Shown here: piece after piece, positions 27,531 through 35,105 of the stretch
How the letters are laid out: each line of letters begins with the position of its first letter
How positions within the stretch are numbered: position 1 is the stretch's first letter
Notes under the pieces: generated by a model
The model's database searches: none
What the model was told of the DNA's origin: nothing
Seen by the model: the letters and a program-made list of their open reading frames with translations, nothing else
Position numbers and translations under genes: made by a program
NCBI GenBank assembly: GCA_001769805.1
Contig: MEPO01000005.1
Span: 10,867 to 74,866, forward strand
Direction of reading: 5' to 3'
From: Bdellovibrionales bacterium GWA1_52_35
Lineage (GTDB): Bacteria > Bdellovibrionota > UBA1018
DNA: 64,000 bases

Positions 27531-27734
27531 ATGAAACACGTACTATTGGTTCTTGCATTCACGTTAATTCCGTCCATGGCCTTTGCAACCGGTGCCTTCA
27601 AAGTGAAAGCCCCGCAATACAAAGACAAGAAATGTCTGGATTGCCATGTCAGCATGAAGAAAGAGGAAGGCAAGATCTTGACCGATTTCGGTAAGACCAC
27701 GCTGAAAGATTACCAGGAAGTGATGAAGAAGTAG
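27531..27734 (+). CDS. Tiny exported one-heme c-type cytochrome-like protein
   Basis: 67 residues: a signal peptide of about 19 residues (cleavage near AFA/TG), then a roughly 48-residue mature chain with one CLDCH heme-binding motif (Cys35, Cys38, His39), M-K-K, and a TDFGKTTLKDYQEVMKK tail. It is among the smallest CxxCH proteins one could expect to be functional. Strong promoter and ribosome site upstream and a strong terminator downstream make it a highly expressed single-gene unit. It resembles the 89-residue protein at 10579-10848. The role in electron transfer is inferred from the motif. Confidence 0.75.
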   Translation: MKHVLLVLAFTLIPSMAFATGAFKVKAPQYKDKKCLDCHVSMKKEEGKILTDFGKTTLKDYQEVMKK

Positions 27735-27755
27735 TTTTCACTTCTTTCAAAAAAT

Positions 27756-27791
27756 TCAAAGGCCGGGTAACTCGCGTTACCCGGCCTTTTT
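27756..27791. terminator. Strong bidirectional terminator
   Basis: AAAGGCCGGGTAAC (27758-27771), loop TCGC and GTTACCCGGCCTTT (27776-27789) form a 14-bp stem with a T tract on the plus side. On the minus strand the stem is followed by AATTTTTTG. It serves both the mini-cytochrome and the convergent phosphofructokinase gene, whose stop codon (27792-27794) abuts it. Confidence 0.95.
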
Positions 27792-29189
27792 TTATTTCTG
27801 TGGCTTCTGCTTACCAGATGACGGCTTGTCGAGAGCTTCCGTTTCAGCAACTTCTGCCTCCGTCCGCGCAAATTCCTTGATATGGCGGGTGGATAACGAT
27901 CCCTTATCCGGATTGAAGACCAACGCAGGCGGCTCGAGTTCAACAAGGTACCCGAACTGATCGCGGAACTCCTTGAGTGAAATTCCGGCTGTGGCCGCAA
28001 ATTTGGCCAATTCATGCGGATCCGCAAAATCATCTCTTCTGAGCCGGATCATATACCGGCGTGCAATCGCATAACTGGTCGAATGAATGTCGACCAGACG
28101 CAACCGGGTACGGCCCGTCTTCGGATCAATGAGATCGGTGAACGGAATGGGAACGAAGTGCCCCCCCTGGATCGAGACCATCACGCCATCTCCACCTTCG
28201 ATCAGATGTTTAGCTGCGCAATAGCCCAGATCACGGGTGTATTCCATGTCGAAAGGAATCGGGTCCGCGCAGCGCATTTCATAACCGATGTTCTTTGCGA
28301 CAATGGTTGTCTTGATGTTGAATTGTTTAAGCCGCTTCTGAACTTCCGATTTCAGGATTTCGCCGATGTTCACTTCAGCAATCCGGATATGTCCATGCGC
28401 ATCGCGCTCGACTTCGGCCAGCCCCGCCAAATCATTGGGATCAATGTCCATGACCAGACCTTCAGCGATCAAAGCCACTCCATGACGTCGACCGTAGCTC
28501 AAGCGCTTGATGATCGCTCCAGCCAGCGTATCCACAACGGCATTGAGCTTGACCGGCTCGCCCGCTTTTGAAAATTCCTCGGTGATTAAAGTGAGTGTGG
28601 CACCCGCGGATTTCCCCATCCCGAGAGCCAGATGTCCGGCTTTGCGGCCCATCGAAATAATGAAGTACCAGCGCGAGGTCGTGCGGGAATCCACGATGAG
28701 GTTCTTGACGATCTCAACACCGATATGGCGCGCCGTCTGAAAACCGAAAGTATCGATGTGAGCAGGAAGATCCAAGTCATTGTCGATCGTCTTTGGAACA
28801 TGAACGACCTTGATCCGACCATCCGCTTTTTCGGCAAGCTTCATCGCGGAGAACGCCGTATCATCGCCCCCGATCGTGATGAGATGGGCAACATTAAGAC
28901 GAAGCAGGGAAATAACGGCGTTTTCGAGAAGTTTGGGATCTTTGGTCGGATTGGCGCGCGAGATACCGATGAAGGATCCCCCCCGAAAGTGAATGTGCGA
29001 GACATCCTTGATGTTAAGAGGTCTGACGTGATCGATATTGGACTGCATGATCCATTCGAAGCCGTCCTCGATACCCAGCACCTCCACTCCTTCGAGTGTT
29101 GCTCGGATCGTTGCTGCCGCGATCACACTATTGATACCCGGAGCCGGGCCACCGCCTACTAATATTGCAATTCGTTTATTCTGACTCAC
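27792..29189 (-). CDS. pfp: 6-phosphofructokinase, pyrophosphate-dependent type
   Basis: 465 residues. Phosphorylates fructose 6-phosphate, reversibly when pyrophosphate is the donor. The donor-specificity residues are of the PPi type: GGDDT (107-111; ATP enzymes have GGDGS) and PKTIDND (132-138; ATP enzymes have PGTIDND). Substrate-binding segments SMGRKAGHLALGMGK and AEG are present. The GTG start at 29189 is supported by AGGGGAG five bases upstream. It follows metG by 16 bases and probably shares its mRNA. PPi-type enzymes are common in anaerobes and in several Bdellovibrionota/deltaproteobacterial lineages; donor assignment here is from motif only. Confidence 0.9.
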   Translation of the reverse strand: MSQNKRIAILVGGGPAPGINSVIAAATIRATLEGVEVLGIEDGFEWIMQSNIDHVRPLNIKDVSHIHFRGGSFIGISRANPTKDPKLLENAVISLLRLNVAHLITIGGDDTAFSAMKLAEKADGRIKVVHVPKTIDNDLDLPAHIDTFGFQTARHIGVEIVKNLIVDSRTTSRWYFIISMGRKAGHLALGMGKSAGATLTLITEEFSKAGEPVKLNAVVDTLAGAIIKRLSYGRRHGVALIAEGLVMDIDPNDLAGLAEVERDAHGHIRIAEVNIGEILKSEVQKRLKQFNIKTTIVAKNIGYEMRCADPIPFDMEYTRDLGYCAAKHLIEGGDGVMVSIQGGHFVPIPFTDLIDPKTGRTRLRLVDIHSTSYAIARRYMIRLRRDDFADPHELAKFAATAGISLKEFRDQFGYLVELEPPALVFNPDKGSLSTRHIKEFARTEAEVAETEALDKPSSGKQKPQK

Positions 29190-29205
29190 TGTTACTCCCC
29201 TTGAA

Positions 29206-30753
29206 CTAGGTTTTAGTTGTTTCTTCAGTTACCGGAAGCTGGACACGCATGAACAGCTTCGGTACTTCCGGTGCAAGCTTGAACTCAAAACGGTCCTCCA
29301 AAGCCAACGCGATGCCCGCTTCCGGGCCCTTGCTGTGGCCGAGTGCTTTCATGATCTCACGTGCGGCATTCGGCAAAACCGGATAAACCAGAACACCCAA
29401 AGTCTGAATCACCTGAAGGCAGACACCGAGAACTGTCTGCAGGCGTTCACTCTGAGTCGGATCCTTGGCTAAGGCCCACGGCTTCATCTCGTTCACATAG
29501 AGATCCACCTGGGTGACCAGTTCGCCCCAGACTTTCAAAGCCTGGTGATATTTAAGATTGTCGAAATTCTGATCCCAGGCAGTCAGTGCAGTTTGACGTG
29601 CGCCCAGGAGCTTGCGATCCGCATCCGTCAAAGAGGCCGGATTGAAACTGCCTTTGAAATTTTTCTGGCAAAGGGTGAGCACCCGGGACACCAGATTCCC
29701 GATGCCATTGGCCAGATGTGCATTGACCGAATTGACGAAAAGCTCGAGCGTGAACGAAGCGTCCAAACCGTACGACATTTCGCGCATCAGAAAGAAGCGC
29801 AGCGTATCCCGTCCGAACTGCTGCTCGATTTCCAGGGGCCGCACGACGTTGCCCAGGGACTTGCTCATTTTATTGCCGCTCATGAGCCAGTAGCCCCCCA
29901 CTTGCAACTGACGGTAAAGCGGAACATCCAGTGCCATGAGCATCGTCGTCCAGTAAACGGCATGAGCTTTGAGAATATCCTTGCCAATGAAGTGTGTGCA
30001 GGATTTCCAAAGCTCCAAATTGAACTTGTCGGGCCAACCGGTGGCATTCAAATAATTCAAAAGGGCGTCAAACCAGACATAGGTGACGTAATTGGAGTCA
30101 AACGGCAGCTCAATTCCCCAGGTCAGGCGGGATTTCGGCCGTGAGATGCAGAGATCACCCAGAGGCTGCTTGAGGAACGAGAGGATTTCATTTTTGAAAT
30201 GTTCCGGTTGAACGAACGCAGGATTTTTTTCAATATGTTCGATCAACCGCTTTTGGTACCGGCTCATCAGGAAGAAGTAATTGGCTTCCTTCCGGTGTTC
30301 GGGCTTCTTGAGATGATCCGCGCAGGTTCCGGCCGCAGTCAGCTCTGAATCGGTCAGAAAACGCTCGCAGCCGACGCAGTAATTGCCTTCGTACTCGCGG
30401 AAGACGATGAGATCCCGGTCTTTGAGGGTCTGCAATGCGCCTTGAACTTTGCGGATATGTTCGGGCTGGGTCGTCCGGTAAAAAATATCAAAGTCGATTC
30501 CCATCTGCTGCCAGGTAGACTCAAAGTCCTGGGCGACTTCATCGACAAACTCTTTCACGTCGCGCCCGCTGGTCCGGGCCATCTGCTCGATTTTTTCACC
30601 GTGCTCATCCGTTCCGGTGAGGAAGGTGACCGGATGCCCCCGCTGCATCAAATGCTTTTTCAGGACGTCTGCGACAATCGTCGTATAAGAATGCCCAAGA
30701 TGCGGGCGGGCGTTAACGTAATAGAGTGGCGTCGTGATGTATCGGGTCTGCAT
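29206..30753 (-). CDS. metG: Methionyl-tRNA synthetase, short form
   Basis: Charges tRNA-Met. 515 residues with the class I signatures: HLGH (18-21) in place of HIGH, and KMSKS at about 294-298. A zinc-binding CP-type insert lies about 126-150 (YCVGCERFLTDSELTAAGTC). The anticodon-binding helical domain follows. There is no C-terminal EMAP/OB-fold extension, so this is the shorter MetG form also found in Bacillus relatives and many deltaproteobacteria-like genomes. First gene of the metG-pfp unit; no clear ribosome site before its ATG. Confidence 0.95.
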   Translation of the reverse strand: MQTRYITTPLYYVNARPHLGHSYTTIVADVLKKHLMQRGHPVTFLTGTDEHGEKIEQMARTSGRDVKEFVDEVAQDFESTWQQMGIDFDIFYRTTQPEHIRKVQGALQTLKDRDLIVFREYEGNYCVGCERFLTDSELTAAGTCADHLKKPEHRKEANYFFLMSRYQKRLIEHIEKNPAFVQPEHFKNEILSFLKQPLGDLCISRPKSRLTWGIELPFDSNYVTYVWFDALLNYLNATGWPDKFNLELWKSCTHFIGKDILKAHAVYWTTMLMALDVPLYRQLQVGGYWLMSGNKMSKSLGNVVRPLEIEQQFGRDTLRFFLMREMSYGLDASFTLELFVNSVNAHLANGIGNLVSRVLTLCQKNFKGSFNPASLTDADRKLLGARQTALTAWDQNFDNLKYHQALKVWGELVTQVDLYVNEMKPWALAKDPTQSERLQTVLGVCLQVIQTLGVLVYPVLPNAAREIMKALGHSKGPEAGIALALEDRFEFKLAPEVPKLFMRVQLPVTEETTKT

Positions 30754-30834
30754 AATACGGTACGATTACCAGCAAATAGCTGGTGCGACCAGTGCTTTTA
30801 AAGATTACCCTGGTTGAGCGTTCAGCTTCTTAAC

Positions 30835-31581
30835 TCAGGGCTTCACTAATTTTGCGTCTTCGACCAGCACTGAATACTTGTAGCCAGCCCCAAGATCCCG
30901 ATCCGCTGCCACGGTTCCTTTGGCTTCCACGACATCACCCATCTTGGCTGCGCTTTGTGAGGTGACAATCAAATCAAAATTCCCGGCATCCGCAGAACCT
31001 GAGCCGTCACGCAGATGAATCCAGTTCTTGTTCATGATCCCCATATTAACTTTGACGACCTTGCCCCGGACGGTGACCTTTTGACCATTCAGCTTGGCCT
31101 TTTGAGCAAAGATTTCTTCAATGGTGCGGGCGTCCGCTCCAGAGGCTTTTTCCACCTTCACCGATTTCAGATCGATCGGACCGGCAGGGAGTGCGCCATG
31201 AGGGCTTTTAGCCGCAGGACTTCCAGCGCCATTTTCCAAGGTCCCAAAAACGATTTTTGCAAATTTGCGCTTCAAAGCCTTGCTTTCAAAACCGTCCATC
31301 GTCATTGGATTTTCGATCCCGATCTCGCTTCCGACTTTGATGCTGGCCTGAGGTACTGCAGCCCAGATCTCACCCGCAGGGGTGGAAAGTTTGGCATAGG
31401 TGTAACTTCCGGCATTCATGGTTTCGAGGACTTTGCCCTTCAAAGTGCTGGTAGCAGGCGCCGCAGACATGACCTTCGCACCGGGATTCTCCGCGAAAGC
31501 GGCAGGCTGCCCTGCCATTGCGCTGGAAGTGATTACAAGCATAGACGCCAGAAGTGCGACACTGTTCATTACGCGGTTCAT
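30835..31581 (-). CDS. Exported OB-fold (nucleic acid-binding-type) protein
   Basis: 248 residues with a signal peptide (...ITSSAMA). Two related beta-barrel-like segments are visible: about 45-115 (STLKGKVLETMNAGSYTYAKL, EIWAAVPQASIKVGSEIGI) and about 150-245, where LNGQKVTVRGKVVKVNMGIM and KNWIHLRDGSG match the OB-fold tRNA-anti pattern seen in NrfI-like periplasmic proteins found next to c-type cytochromes. A linker rich in Ala/Pro/Ser joins them. In the periplasm it is unlikely to bind nucleic acid; a scaffold or chaperone role for a redox protein is an inference. A candidate promoter with an operator-like palindrome precedes it. Confidence 0.65.
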   Translation of the reverse strand: MNRVMNSVALLASMLVITSSAMAGQPAAFAENPGAKVMSAAPATSTLKGKVLETMNAGSYTYAKLSTPAGEIWAAVPQASIKVGSEIGIENPMTMDGFESKALKRKFAKIVFGTLENGAGSPAAKSPHGALPAGPIDLKSVKVEKASGADARTIEEIFAQKAKLNGQKVTVRGKVVKVNMGIMNKNWIHLRDGSGSADAGNFDLIVTSQSAAKMGDVVEAKGTVAADRDLGAGYKYSVLVEDAKLVKP

Positions 31582-31664
31582 GGGAAGTTCCTCTTTCAGA
31601 TACGAAATATTATTGAGCGTGAAAAGCTCTGCGCTCCACCCTTACGGGGTATCAATCCTTACGA

Positions 31665-31700
31665 AGTATTGCGGAGGTCCCTGCGGATTGTCAACAATCC
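31665..31700 (-). promoter_or_regulatory. Candidate promoter with palindromic operator over the -35
   Basis: Minus strand: TTGACA (31689-31694), an 18-base spacer and AATACT (31665-31670), about 77 bases upstream of the OB-fold gene. The perfect dyad GGATTGT-CA-ACAATCC (31685-31700) is centred on the -35 and touches the stop of the STAS gene. Nearby, CCTTACGGGGTAT and CCTTACGAAGTAT form a direct repeat about two helical turns apart (31640-31670). Confidence 0.45.
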
Positions 31701-32078
31701 TTAGGCGGCCCGGGAAATATTCACAGCTAAACTGGACAGTGCTTCAGCAAGGCTGTTAGAAGTTTCATCTGCCCTGACCAATCCCTGCTCGTCCAAAGCC
31801 AATCTTAAGGAGGGGTGAAGAGCAGACATCCGTAAACAGGCTTTTCGGTCGCGCACATTCTTTTGTAATCTTGCGAAAGCAGGGAAAACCGACCGGTCCA
31901 CCGTTCCCGGTACATCCCTGAGATTCAAAATAACCCAGGTCGCCTCGCGTTTGGAAAGCTCCTGAATGCACTTTTCGAGTATATGGGCGCTGCCGCGCAC
32001 CAAGGGCCCGACAAAGGTCACGACGAGAATATTCTTCTTCTCGCTCAAGAAATATGTGAGTTGATCGGTATCAGTCAT
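31701..32078 (-). CDS. STAS-domain protein, anti-sigma factor antagonist-like
   Basis: 125 residues from the ATG at 32078, chosen because GGAGG lies five bases upstream; an upstream in-frame start at 32102 adds eight residues. The pattern (I-L-V-V-T-F-V-G-P-L near 17-26, ATWVILNLRDVPGTVDRSVF near 46-65, then alternating helices and strands) fits a SpoIIAA-like STAS domain, with the V-I-L-N-L-R-D-V segment at the position of the conserved beta-strand/phosphorylation loop. The usual D-S-S is replaced by VDRSV. Likely a partner in a phosphorylation- or binding-controlled switch. It lies downstream of a receiver-like gene on the same strand. Confidence 0.65.
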   Translation of the reverse strand: MTDTDQLTYFLSEKKNILVVTFVGPLVRGSAHILEKCIQELSKREATWVILNLRDVPGTVDRSVFPAFARLQKNVRDRKACLRMSALHPSLRLALDEQGLVRADETSNSLAEALSSLAVNISRAA

Positions 32079-32184
32079 GAGTCCTCCATTCACGTGCAAC
32101 AATGTAACAATTTTACCGAATAGTTGACCGCATGACTAACGGTTATAACCCTGTGCTTACAGGCTTTTACGGGTTGTCTTGACA

Positions 32185-32212
32185 ATTATAGCCGGCAATT
32201 TGTCTGTTTCAG
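32185..32212 (-). promoter_or_regulatory. Candidate promoter for the STAS gene
   Basis: Minus strand: CTGAAA (32207-32212), 16 bases, then a perfect TATAAT (32185-32190). The -35 overlaps the last codons of the receiver-like gene. The leader is about 100 bases and contains the palindrome GGTTATAACC at 32151-32160. Confidence 0.45.
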
Positions 32213-32589
32213 CGGACGTATTCGCTTTCTGTTTCAAACCTGTTCTCGAGTCGTTCCGGTCGCTCGCGCAAGATGGAATCGAAAGCCCGTTCTATGGCAA
32301 GGCGATCGCTCGGTAAAACCCACAAGAAAATCGGAAAGCCGGGGCGATGGGCCTGCAGCCGTGCCAATAATTCCAGACCTTTATTGCAGGCGGTTTCGGC
32401 ATCCACGAGCAGAAGATCAACTCCACCGAAAGAAGTCTGCAGCATGGCCCCAAGGGCGTCGGCTGGATAGGCGCAGCAAAGTGAAAAATAATTCCGCTCA
32501 CGGAAATACGATTCGCAGAACTGGGCGACTTCGGAATTGTGATGGATGATGGTCACCCGGCCTGAGTAATGCTCCATGCCCTCCATCAT
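32209..32589 (-). CDS. Receiver-like (CheY-fold) protein, possibly degenerate
   Basis: About 126 residues from the ATG at 32589. Starts at 32577 (M-E-H) or a TTG at 32622 are also possible and the ribosome site does not decide. The fold pattern is that of a response-regulator receiver: RVTIIHHNSE (strand 1), then VDLLLVDAETACNKGLELLA with an Asp at the phosphoacceptor position, then GFPIFLWVL. The acidic pair after strand 1 is replaced by HHNSE, so phosphorylation may be lost. It has no output domain and may be a pseudo-receiver adaptor for the neighbouring STAS protein. Confidence 0.55.
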   Translation of the reverse strand: MMEGMEHYSGRVTIIHHNSEVAQFCESYFRERNYFSLCCAYPADALGAMLQTSFGGVDLLLVDAETACNKGLELLARLQAHRPGFPIFLWVLPSDRLAIERAFDSILRERPERLENRFETESEYVR

Positions 32590-32667
32590 GAGCAAACGCC
32601 ACGCCGCAAAGCGCAGAGTCAAACGGTAAAATAACTACAACGCAGGGAGCCGAAACGGCAGACGAGA

Positions 32668-32696
32668 ATGACACCGCCCGGGAGTTGGGGTAAATC
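32668..32696 (+). promoter_or_regulatory. Candidate promoter for the GH13 gene
   Basis: ATGACA (32668-32673), 17 bases, TAAATC (32691-32696); the -10 ends six bases before the ATG at 32703. No Shine-Dalgarno precedes that ATG. Confidence 0.3.
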
Positions 32697-32702
32697 TAAA
32701 GT

Positions 32703-34361
32703 ATGAACATCTGGAACGCGTTAATCCCGGTCATCTCCTTGGCGAGCATTTTGGTTTCGTTGCCCGCCGTAGCCGCAAAGATCCCACTATCGCAGGACCC
32801 GAGCCGCGTTCTTTACCAGATTTACATCGAGAGCTTCAAAGATAGCCAAGCAGACGGAAAAGGTGATTTGGCAGGACTGGTTTCTAAACTCGATTACCTG
32901 AAAAACCTGGGCATCAGCGGTCTTCTCGTCATGCCGGTATTCGAAAGCGACGATGGGATGGGGTACATTCCAAAAGATTTTTACGCGGTTCGCAGCGATT
33001 ACGCCGGAAAAGGCAGTCCTGAAGAGCGCGAGCGGGTTTTAGCCCGATTCATTGACGAGGCCCATGCCCGCGGCATGCAGGTTTATCTGGATGCGCCGAT
33101 CAATCACATCAGCCTGCAGTCGACTTGGTTCAAGAATTCAGCCGGAAAAGTGCCCGGTTTTGAAAATCATTTTCTCTGGGCAGATCACCCTCTGGAAGGG
33201 TGGCGGATCCCTTGGGAACCCTCCTCGACTCCCAAGGATGTCTGGCACCTGAATCGCGAAAGAAATGCTTATTTCTATGCCCTTTTTGGCTGGGGAATGC
33301 CTGAATTCAATCATCGCAATCCGGCCGTGGTTTCACTCTTTGATGATTTTTTTGAGCATTATGCGGCTCTGGGAGTCGATGGCTTTCGGATCGATGCAGC
33401 CAAACACCTGATTGAGGGTGACACCAATACTGTTTCTTTCGTGCACGACAATATCCCCCTTCTGAAACATTATCTGGAAGCGGTCAGGACCCGGTTCCCG
33501 CAGATCAGCTTTCTTTTGGAAGTCTGGAGCGGTTACGATGAAATCGAAGCATTCCCGCTGACCAGTGGTGATGTTGAATTTGATTTTCCGTATATGGGAT
33601 CTCTTCGCGATTCCCTGAAATTCAATCATCCCTATGGCGTTCGGAATACCCTGCAGCACTTCATGCGCGCCCAGAACACCTACCTGCCCGGGAACCGGAT
33701 TGTTTTTGCAGGCAACCATGACGTCCCGAGACTTCGAACCCTTTCAGGAAATGACGCCCAGAAATCCGAACTCGGACTCGCCCTGACCCTCACCTTGCCT
33801 TACGTTCCGATGATCTACTACGGGGACGAAATTTTCATGGAAGGTGATTACATCCGTTATCCCAAAACCCCCGACAAAAATCTGAACGAAGTTTGCATGC
33901 CGATGCTCTGGACACCGGAACTCAACGCAGGCTTCACCTCCCCAACCACCCAACTCGGCGCTGAATGGAACAAACGCATTGAACCCGACTGGCAGGAGAT
34001 CAATGTTCAGACCCAGGCTGCGAACTCGCACAGTTACCTGAATGCCATTCGCCGACTCATCCAGGCTCGTCTTTCCCTCAATGTCACCAACGGGGTTCGT
34101 TTCTTTGTAGAACGCAATGACGATTCCGATCCAGTCCTTAAAACGGCGATGGTTTTTGAGGACGGCTCCTGCACTGTTGGTCTTTACAACTTTTCGACCT
34201 CGCGGCAGAACGCCCGCACGATCACTTACCCGGGAGTCTGTGCCGCCAAAGCATCGCGTACGCTGGTCAAAACCCGGGCTTACCAGAGGAATCCTGAAAC
34301 GCTCGATATGGATCCCTACGGCTATTGGGTGGGAGTCGGTCAGTTCACGCTGAGGCACTAA
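32703..34361 (+). CDS. Exported alpha-amylase-family (GH13) glycoside hydrolase
   Basis: 552 residues; signal peptide to about residue 24 (...LPAVAA). A GH13 (beta/alpha)8 barrel is clear: catalytic nucleophile Asp231 in GFRIDAAKH, acid/base Glu273 in FLLEVWSG and transition-state Asp340 in FAGNHDVPR. The conserved region I is D-A-P-I-N-H in place of the usual D-x-V-x-N-H. A C-terminal beta domain of about 90 residues follows. The enzyme would hydrolyse or transfer alpha-glucosidic bonds outside the cytoplasm. QIYIESFKDSQADGKGDLAG resembles the oligo-1,6-glucosidase/trehalose-synthase subgroup start, but the product cannot be fixed. It stands alone, without transport or regulator genes. Confidence 0.9.
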   Translation: MNIWNALIPVISLASILVSLPAVAAKIPLSQDPSRVLYQIYIESFKDSQADGKGDLAGLVSKLDYLKNLGISGLLVMPVFESDDGMGYIPKDFYAVRSDYAGKGSPEERERVLARFIDEAHARGMQVYLDAPINHISLQSTWFKNSAGKVPGFENHFLWADHPLEGWRIPWEPSSTPKDVWHLNRERNAYFYALFGWGMPEFNHRNPAVVSLFDDFFEHYAALGVDGFRIDAAKHLIEGDTNTVSFVHDNIPLLKHYLEAVRTRFPQISFLLEVWSGYDEIEAFPLTSGDVEFDFPYMGSLRDSLKFNHPYGVRNTLQHFMRAQNTYLPGNRIVFAGNHDVPRLRTLSGNDAQKSELGLALTLTLPYVPMIYYGDEIFMEGDYIRYPKTPDKNLNEVCMPMLWTPELNAGFTSPTTQLGAEWNKRIEPDWQEINVQTQAANSHSYLNAIRRLIQARLSLNVTNGVRFFVERNDDSDPVLKTAMVFEDGSCTVGLYNFSTSRQNARTITYPGVCAAKASRTLVKTRAYQRNPETLDMDPYGYWVGVGQFTLRH

Positions 34362-34538
34362 GGTCCTCAATTCAATCGGCAAATCAGCAGGACAGGTGTC
34401 TAAAACTTGGACAGGAATGCCCTGACTACGGCAATTCTGCGAGAATTGAGCGCAATCCGGCGCGGCATAGCGCTTGCTCCATAACCGGTAAGCTGTAACT
34501 GTGAATAAGTTGAGCCCCCATCAACAAGGAGTACGAAC

Positions 34539-35087
34539 GTGAAAACGCTCTGGTCCAAAATCCTCATGATCTCATTCGCCGGCACAGCCCTGCTCCTGGG
34601 CGGCTGCGGGAATATGTCCAAACCCGGCAAGATCATCGCGCCCGCTTCCACCTTCAGCCCGGGAGGCATTCCGGGTGACCTGAGCGCGGCCAGCAGCGAC
34701 GAATACGTATGCCCCGCCACTCCGAATGTTCTGGCGGATTATGATTTTGAATTCAATGGTTCAGGCACTTACACGGTCTGCCAGAGCCAGAACCTCGAGA
34801 ACATCGAAATTCATGGCAAAACTGCCCAGTCCAATACGATTTGCGTTTTCCCCATTCAGTATGTGAACGAACAGAATATTTACTGGAAGCCGGAATTGGC
34901 AACCGGAAGACCCCTTTCGAGCTGCATCACAGTGAACAGTACCGCGGGAGTTTACGCGACTTTCCCTGGAATCACCTTTAATGCCGTCTTCATCGTCGAA
35001 AATACGGACCGCTGGCAGATGGAGCAATGCCTGATCACCGGGACTTATGCGACGTGCCCTCATTACTCCTACGGCAAATTCCGCTGA
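34539..35087 (+). CDS. Hypothetical lipoprotein
   Basis: 182 residues from a GTG start with AAGGAG eight bases upstream. The signal ends in a canonical lipobox L-L-G-G-C (Cys about residue 23), with Gly and Asn after it, which favours outer-membrane sorting. The mature part has six Cys (YVCPATP, TVCQSQN, NTICVFP, SSCITVN, EQCLITG, ATCPHYS), probably three disulfides in a small beta-rich domain. Family not recognised. Upstream 34362-34538 shows no clear promoter. Confidence 0.65.
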   Translation: MKTLWSKILMISFAGTALLLGGCGNMSKPGKIIAPASTFSPGGIPGDLSAASSDEYVCPATPNVLADYDFEFNGSGTYTVCQSQNLENIEIHGKTAQSNTICVFPIQYVNEQNIYWKPELATGRPLSSCITVNSTAGVYATFPGITFNAVFIVENTDRWQMEQCLITGTYATCPHYSYGKFR

Positions 35088-35105
35088 TTTGCTGCGCCAC
35101 TGATC

